NCBI RefSeq assembly: GCF_902459465.1
Contig: NC_047073.1
Coordinates: 310,001-374,000, forward strand
Source of the DNA: Asterias rubens
Lineage: Eukaryota; Echinodermata; Asteroidea; Forcipulatida; Asteriidae
DNA length: 64,000 bases
Direction of reading: 5' to 3'
Shown here: piece after piece, positions 63,101 to 64,000 of the stretch
How the letters are laid out: every line of letters starts with the position of its first letter
How positions within the stretch are numbered: position 1 is the stretch's first letter
Notes under the pieces: model-generated
What the model was told of the DNA's origin: nothing
Seen by the model: the letters and a program-made list of their open reading frames with translations, nothing else
The model's database searches: none
Translations under genes and position numbers: made by a program

Positions 63101-64000
63101 TATTTCAGGTTAAGCGCCTGGAGGCCTGGCATAAGGCGCTATATAAATACGCTTTTATTATTATTATTACAAAAAATAACTAGTTCTTATAAAGTGCAGT
63201 TTACAATTACTGTATCAATGCGCTTTACATCATTGCACTGGTCATTAGGCCAATTACATTCCCTTAATCTTTCCAAGCTCCCTGTGGAGTATACAGCCTG
63301 AGCTGCTGTGGTGCTCTATGGCTTTTTCAAGCACAATATCAACCTCTACCCTCGCAGGTACCCATTTATACCTCTGGGTGAAGAGAAGCACCCAGTAAAA
63401 CAGCTTGCTCAAGAGCACTAGTGTCAGACCAGGATTCAAACCCACACTCCAATAACTTAACACCCAGGACCTGAACTTAATGCACTAAACCACTCGGCCA
63501 TGACTCTTGGCTGATTGGTCCATCTCCCACAAGTTTGACAGCAAACGACTCTTGCTAAAGTTATCTCAGATTTACACACAAAACCTTTTATATTTTCATA
63601 GAGCACATTAGAAGTGTGATTCACATGTACAATACTATTACAACATCAAGATGATAGGAACAAACATGTCTCCAGCTGTGCTTATTTATAGCGCAGTCAC
63701 TAGTTTTTTTCTAGATACCTGTGCTTTATGAGATTTATTATTATTATTATTGGAATCACCTTTACTTATTATCATTTCCAACAAATCTTTTCCTTTCACA
63801 AACAGATCAAATATCGGCCATCATTCAAACCCTACCAGTTGGATTTTACACCTTCAACATTTACAAGGCTACCAGTTTCCAGTCCAAATATCTACAGAAG
63901 AGTATTGCTTGGACTCGAACCCGGAACCCAATATGAAATTGAAGTGTCTGCAGAAACAAGCATTGGTCAAGGAGATCCTGTATCCATCGCTGGTTTCACA
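39112..64000 (+). CDS. Tie: Tie-family receptor tyrosine kinase, ectodomain (19 exons; 3' end beyond window)
   Basis: Nineteen exons join in frame to 1352 residues, still open at the right edge. Order: signal peptide (exon 1), Ig1 (2), Ig2 (3), EGF-like 1-4 (4-7), Ig3 (8), then FN3 modules 1-8 (9-19). This is the Tie1/Tie2 order. Local matches to vertebrate Tie are specific: IGAFYCE in Ig1, RLIVRGCASGRWGPSC at the Ig2/EGF junction, and CLQDPFGCACAAGFKG in EGF2. Vertebrate Tie receptors have three FN3 modules; here there are at least eight. Most exons are phase 1-1 with one module each. The transmembrane segment and kinase must lie to the right. Family role: a cell-surface receptor acting in vascular and blood-cell biology in vertebrates; the ligand and role in this animal are unknown. 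Confidence 0.95.
39570..39765 (-). mobile_element. Family 1 tRNA-derived SINE, degraded
   Basis: CACTCGGGTAGGATTCAAACCC, then CTTACCACTCTATAGATGATGC and GAGGCAGTTTGAATT follow the 18.6-kb copy in order. Confidence 0.7.
41405..41510. mobile_element. Small MITE with GATTTCACAAAGAGT ends
   Basis: GATTTCACAAAGAGTTGAGA at the left and an inverted GGAACTCTTTGTAAT at the right. A relative lies at 48758-48868. Confidence 0.65.
42203..42400 (+). mobile_element. tRNA-derived SINE (family 2)
   Basis: TTGGCTTGTGCATAAAGCGC, a short arm and B box GGTTTGATACC (42254-42264), followed by a TTTTCCTCCCTC tail block typical of invertebrate SINEs. Confidence 0.65.
42983..43130 (+). mobile_element. tRNA-derived SINE (family 3)
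   Basis: ATTGGCTCAGCAGTTGATTT and B box GGTTCGTATCC (43038-43048), followed by GTAGACTGGGTTTTCAGTTC. Confidence 0.55.
43365..43553. mobile_element. CpG-rich MITE with GACCGATCCA inverted ends
   Basis: AGACCGATCCA at the left and TGGATCGGTC at the right. Centre GCGCGCGCC is flanked by GGCTCCGCCCA and its inverted near-copy. Open frames on both strands result from the near-palindrome. Confidence 0.7.
44313..44672 (+). CDS. Tie: Tie exon 2: first Ig-like domain
   Basis: Phase 1-1, 120 codons, beginning AGLVDFTCFNRFP. The motif RIGAFYCEIQVG aligns with the last strand of vertebrate Tie Ig1. A Cys-rich insert (SSCACAYV, CPSGSCSCAD) adds extra cysteines beyond the canonical pair. Confidence 0.9.
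45752..45869. repeat. 64-bp tandem duplication
   Basis: GGCCGATTGGCTCATGCATA through CAACTAAGGGT occurs at 45752 and 45816, essentially identical. The second copy abuts the Harbinger-like MITE. Confidence 0.9.
45866..46017. mobile_element. 152-bp PIF/Harbinger-like MITE with TAA target duplication
   Basis: GGGTGCGTTCGTTTAGCTTC at the left and GAAGCTAATCGAACGCACCC at the right, with inner CGGTGTGTGGC and CCAGGACGAACG arms also inverted. Flanked by TAA on both sides (45863-45865, 46018-46020). Confidence 0.85.
46060..46300 (+). mobile_element. Family 1 SINE, rearranged copy
   Basis: GCATCGGGGATAAAGAAT and ACACCGATGTGTGTTAGCAC are followed by a plus-strand tRNA-like body ending GGGTTTGAATCCCACC. 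This is the dimer arrangement with the centre deleted. It ends 29 nt before Tie exon 3. Confidence 0.75.
46329..46580 (+). CDS. Tie: Tie exon 3: second Ig-like domain
   Basis: Phase 1-1, 84 codons. It contains DAGVYECHEGG and ends LRLIVRG, as in Tie Ig2. The usual first Ig cysteine is replaced (EPVTFSLSF), so the canonical disulfide cannot form. Confidence 0.92.
46893..47024 (+). CDS. Tie: Tie exon 4: EGF-like module 1
   Basis: CASGRWGPSC, then CYNGGMCDTESGQCICAPGF and HGSYC: a laminin-type EGF module, phase 1-1. The intron that follows carries the 59-bp array. Confidence 0.94.
47272..47684. repeat. 59-bp tandem array, about 7 near-identical copies
   Basis: The unit begins AAATTGAGTCCTGCATCTCA and ends GGCCAACTGAGTT, with a 59-bp period. 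Copies differ at only isolated positions (one reads CAAATGAGTT). Lies in Tie intron 4. Confidence 0.95.
48060..48215 (+). CDS. Tie: Tie exon 5: EGF-like module 2
   Basis: Phase 1-1. Includes CLQDPFGCACAAGFKGIDC, closely like the second EGF module of vertebrate Tie2. The donor is GTAAGA. Confidence 0.93.
48536..48735. mobile_element. GGGCCCAATTTCATA-family MITE
   Basis: GGGGCCCAATTTCATAAAGC start; internal TAAGCAAG and GCTTAGCAAG motifs are mirrored. The right end is degraded. Confidence 0.6.
48758..48868. mobile_element. Small MITE with GATTTCACAAAGA ends
   Basis: TCGATTTCACAAAGAAGAGTC at the left is inverted as GACTAGTCTTTACTCTTTGT at the right. Related to 41405-41510. Confidence 0.65.
49093..49254 (+). 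CDS. Tie: Tie exon 6: EGF-like module 3
   Basis: Begins CPPNTFGSYCSQTCHC and ends CAIGWKGSNCQG, phase 1-1. Confidence 0.93.
49648..49791 (+). CDS. Tie: Tie exon 7: EGF-like module 4
   Basis: Begins MPCPVGFYGEICAQVCNC and ends CQEGFIGLTCVE, phase 1-1. It is the last EGF module before Ig3. Confidence 0.93.
49836..50176. mobile_element. 341-bp hairpin element, MITE family B, fullest copy
   Basis: TTAAAGACACTAAACACTAT at the left and ATAGTGTCCACTGCCTTTAA at the right. TTTCGAGACCT and AGGTCTCGAAA form the centre. TTAA lies at both ends. Confidence 0.85.
50247..50778. mobile_element. 532-bp head-to-head dimer of family 1 SINE with 13-bp flanking duplication
   Basis: The left half carries the SINE on the minus strand, the right half the same SINE on the plus strand. 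Both have A box TAGTCTAGTTGG and B box GGTTCGAATCC. TCTCACATATTTA flanks the unit at 50234-50246 and 50779-50791. The left end sequence (AGAGATGTTAAATTTGCAT) recurs inverted in the centre (about 50520-50553). Confidence 0.88.
51227..51538 (+). CDS. Tie: Tie exon 8: third Ig-like domain
   Basis: Phase 1-1, 104 codons. The canonical Ig cysteine pair is present (VTITCEAVGNPLPDP and ALFTCSVFSG), unlike Ig2. Confidence 0.93.
51559..51774. mobile_element. GGGCCCAATTTCATA-family MITE
   Basis: GGGCCAAATTTCATAGAGCT at the left; GCTTAGCAGCTCTATGAGGT then TGGGCCC at the right. It begins only about 20 nt after the exon 8 donor of Tie. Confidence 0.8.
52066..52234. mobile_element. GGGCCCAATTTCATA-family MITE, left end eroded
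   Basis: CTTAGAGCTGCTTAGAATTA at the left; AGTAGCTCTATGAAATTGGG at the right. Confidence 0.7.
52283..52440 (+). mobile_element. tRNA-Leu-like SINE, degraded
   Basis: TCATGGCTGAGCTGTTTAGA followed by a CTCAAGCTCTGGT arm and GGTTTGAGTC. The tail GAATGGGACATTAAGTTGTG matches the tail of the 33.6-kb SINE. Confidence 0.65.
52686..53006 (+). CDS. Tie: Tie exon 9: FN3 module 1
   Basis: Starts LPYLTSAPTVDA. Has ISWDPW, GEGPVDRYIVYY and INGLNIDTEYDFVV, the standard FN3 landmarks. The fit to vertebrate Tie FN3-1 extends to the G-GG-G loop before the last strand. Confidence 0.93.
53277..53600. mobile_element. Diverged copy of hairpin MITE family A
   Basis: Shares CTGGATCGGGTGAGTTG, AATGATCCACA, ATGCCTCGAAA and the mirrored arm TAGACCAACTCGTCCCTTTAA with the 5.9-kb element. 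It carries an internal 14-bp duplication (GTTTGGAAAGATGT). Confidence 0.75.
53906..53973 (+). CDS. Tie: Tie exon 10: FN3 module 2, first half
   Basis: A 68-nt exon (TPSTGAAISLSTLSGTELQL plus NWQ), phase 1 in and phase 0 out. The FN3 module is split by an intron after the conserved Trp. Confidence 0.85.
53994..54175. mobile_element. GGGCCCAATTTCATA-family MITE, right end eroded
   Basis: GGCCCAATTTCATTAAGCTG at the left; a duplicated TTTTGTGCTTAC near the right. Lies within the 265-bp intron between Tie exons 10 and 11. Confidence 0.65.
54239..54476 (+). CDS. Tie: Tie exon 11: FN3 module 2, second half
   Basis: Starts LPPQSTWQCRSLDKIYIYSR and ends ETTDAA, phase 0 in and phase 1 out. The donor region is tandemly duplicated 38 nt downstream (see findings). 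Confidence 0.9.
54611..54690 (+). mobile_element. tRNA-like sequence (A and B boxes), probably SINE head or tRNA pseudogene
   Basis: TAGCTCAGTTGAATGAGC, an arm with ACGTTAA (GTT at the anticodon position) and GGTTCAAATCC, then a T run. The T-stem and acceptor pairings are imperfect, so a working tRNA gene is unlikely. Confidence 0.5.
54838..55700 (-). pseudogene. CR1/L2-like LINE, C-terminal reverse-transcriptase fragment, frameshifted
   Basis: In minus-strand order three frames carry CARNLGIIFDNTLSMDKHVS, then LVTSRLDNGNSLLYGVTEYQ and HITPILQELHWLPIRQRI, then SYGDQAFSPCAPKLWNALP. These are conserved blocks of the post-catalytic region of non-LTR reverse transcriptases. At least two frameshifts break it; the 5' part is missing. 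The ATT-rich tail lies at about 54838-54860. Inside Tie intron 11. Confidence 0.85.
55701..55915 (+). pseudogene. LINE 3' end fragment on the plus strand with (ATT)n tail
   Basis: Encodes LWNNLPLEIRQSSSLTVFKS then CLKTHLFS, the terminal block of CR1/L2-type ORF2, followed by a short 3' UTR (GTGCGCCATGAGCGTCAGTC) and ATT repeats. It is joined head-on to the minus-strand LINE fragment and ends about 27 nt before Tie exon 12. Confidence 0.8.
55942..56256 (+). CDS. Tie: Tie exon 12: FN3 module 3
   Basis: Phase 1-1. Begins APGPVQSLDVSQ, has ITWSAP, NCPVDDYIIQ and LTNLLANSRYFVSVIARN. Confidence 0.92.
56809..57052. mobile_element. GGGCCCAATTTCATA-family MITE, full-length 244 bp
   Basis: GGGCCCAATTTCATAGAGCT then GCTAAGCACAAAAA at the left, mirrored by TTTTTTGTGCTTAGCAGCTC and TTGGGCCC at the right. 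Best copy of the family here; 76 nt before Tie exon 13. Confidence 0.88.
57129..57431 (+). CDS. Tie: Tie exon 13: FN3 module 4
   Basis: Phase 1-1. Begins APSFVPTVSVAAS, has IRFTWNDYNCTELNGE and LNPCTRYRFKVAVKN. Confidence 0.92.
57960..58268 (+). CDS. Tie: Tie exon 14: FN3 module 5
   Basis: Phase 1-1. Begins VPNTVRSLTVNPVQ, has LRWSKPVGECPIDFYTISY and ITGLLPYSTYFVYVKAS. Confidence 0.93.
58738..58808. repeat. 32-bp tandem duplication
   Basis: CCTGATACACTCATTTAAAG then TGTTCTTGGGTT occurs twice in succession. Confidence 0.9.
58959..59252 (+). CDS. Tie: Tie exon 15: FN3 module 6
   Basis: Phase 1-1. Begins APTEPPLDVGNTHV, has FDWSPPPCRSRRGDITGYSY and IENLVPYTLYSFHVLART. Confidence 0.93.
59868..60109 (+). 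CDS. Tie: Tie exon 16: FN3 module 7, first part
   Basis: Begins PPQVMMVSTPSGDATSITVE, has PPHGIIIAYYVSY and LTGLESNANFSIK. Phase 1 in, phase 0 out; completed by the exon at 62329. Confidence 0.9.
60145..60470 (-). mobile_element. Family 1 SINE with inserted segment
   Basis: ACCCTTACACCGATGTGTAT at the left and CACTCAGGTGGGATTTGAAC then GAGCAGATACCC at the right match the SINE. Between them an AACGGTTCTTTTCAGAACCA block also occurs near 36340. Confidence 0.65.
60480..61720. other. Tie intron 16, part with no recognised feature
   Basis: No exon or repeat family is recognised apart from two AAAGGGGCACTTTTTG occurrences (about 60677 and 60896). Confidence 0.4.
61722..61850. mobile_element. Short hairpin relative of the SINE dimer
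   Basis: TTTTGCATCGGGGATAAAG at the left, TTCTTTATTCGTGATGCAAA at the right, with a SINE end (ACAGTATACAGTGCTTAATA) inside and no tRNA body. Confidence 0.65.
62329..62398 (+). CDS. Tie: Tie exon 17: FN3 module 7, last strands
   Basis: A 70-nt exon (VQAETSVAVGDPSTPIYRIT plus KEG), phase 0 in and phase 1 out. It completes the FN3 fold after a 2.2-kb intron. Confidence 0.85.
62832..62938 (+). CDS. Tie: Tie exon 18: FN3 module 8, first half
   Basis: Begins PGPPSSLRIGNKTETELEIE and continues WNKPMVPNGRIINYI. Phase 1 in, phase 0 out. Confidence 0.9.
63105..63170 (+). mobile_element. LINE 3' tail fragment with (ATT)n
   Basis: AAGCGCCTGGAGGCCTGGCA then GGCGCTATATAAATACGC and ATT repeats, like the ends of CR1/L2 elements. 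Confidence 0.6.
63340..63510 (-). mobile_element. tRNA-Ser/Leu-like SINE
   Basis: On the minus strand GTCATGGCCGAGTGGTTTAG (A box) and GGTTTGAATCC (B box, 63432-63442) followed by a CTGGGTG-containing body. Inside Tie intron 18. Confidence 0.7.
63806..64000 (+). CDS. Tie: Tie exon 19 (partial): FN3 module 8, second half
   Basis: Begins IKYRPSFKPYQLDFTPSTFT, has LLGLEPGTQYEIEVSAETS and is still open at the window edge. No donor is seen inside the window. Confidence 0.9.
   Translation, partial: MKYRPSFKPYQLDFTPSTFTRLPVSSPNIYRRVLLGLEPGTQYEIEVSAETSIGQGDPVSIAGFT

Overview
The window reads as nuclear DNA from a marine invertebrate deuterostome, most likely an echinoderm such as a sea star. The evidence is AT-rich sequence, long introns, GT-AG splice junctions, abundant short hairpin transposons and tRNA-derived SINEs, and a Tie-type receptor gene. 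The clade assignment is inference; no marker in the window names a species.

Three protein families are supported. (1) Two tandem minus-strand transgelin/muscle-protein-20-like genes lie at 10.5-16.6 kb and 20.97-24.28 kb. Each has a CH domain and one C-terminal calponin-like repeat, and they share exon boundaries. The first is complete (6 coding exons, 198 residues). The second lacks a recognisable first coding exon. (2) A complete plus-strand MED26 gene (Mediator subunit 26) has 3 coding exons between 29.18 and 35.57 kb and encodes 547 residues. (3) A large plus-strand Tie-family receptor tyrosine kinase gene starts at 39.11 kb and runs off the right edge. Its 19 exons encode 1352 residues of ectodomain: signal peptide, Ig, Ig, four EGF-like modules, Ig, then at least eight fibronectin type III modules. 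The transmembrane and kinase parts lie outside the window.

The first 10 kb has no confident gene. It holds minisatellites, hairpin elements and one promoter-like block (CCAAT boxes, octamer, full CRE) at 2.95-3.4 kb, followed by a short possible first exon. Mobile DNA elsewhere includes a hAT-like MITE with 8-bp target duplication (14.1 kb), a TAA-flanked Harbinger-like MITE (45.9 kb), TTAA-flanked hairpins (5.9 kb plus relatives), a 489-bp foldback (17.4 kb), and a GGGCCCAATTTCATA-ended family concentrated in Tie introns. It also includes several tRNA-derived SINE families, decayed CR1/L2-like LINE pieces (54.8-55.9 kb), and a 532-bp head-to-head SINE dimer flanked by a 13-bp direct repeat (50.2 kb). 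Tandem arrays include a roughly 1-kb, 24-bp-unit satellite inside a transgelin intron and a nearly homogeneous 59-bp array in a Tie intron.

The genes do not form a pathway. The transgelins are predicted actin-associated proteins, MED26 acts in the nucleus in transcription elongation control, and Tie is a cell-surface receptor. The features most worth follow-up are the expanded Tie FN3 array and the inverted-dimer SINE.
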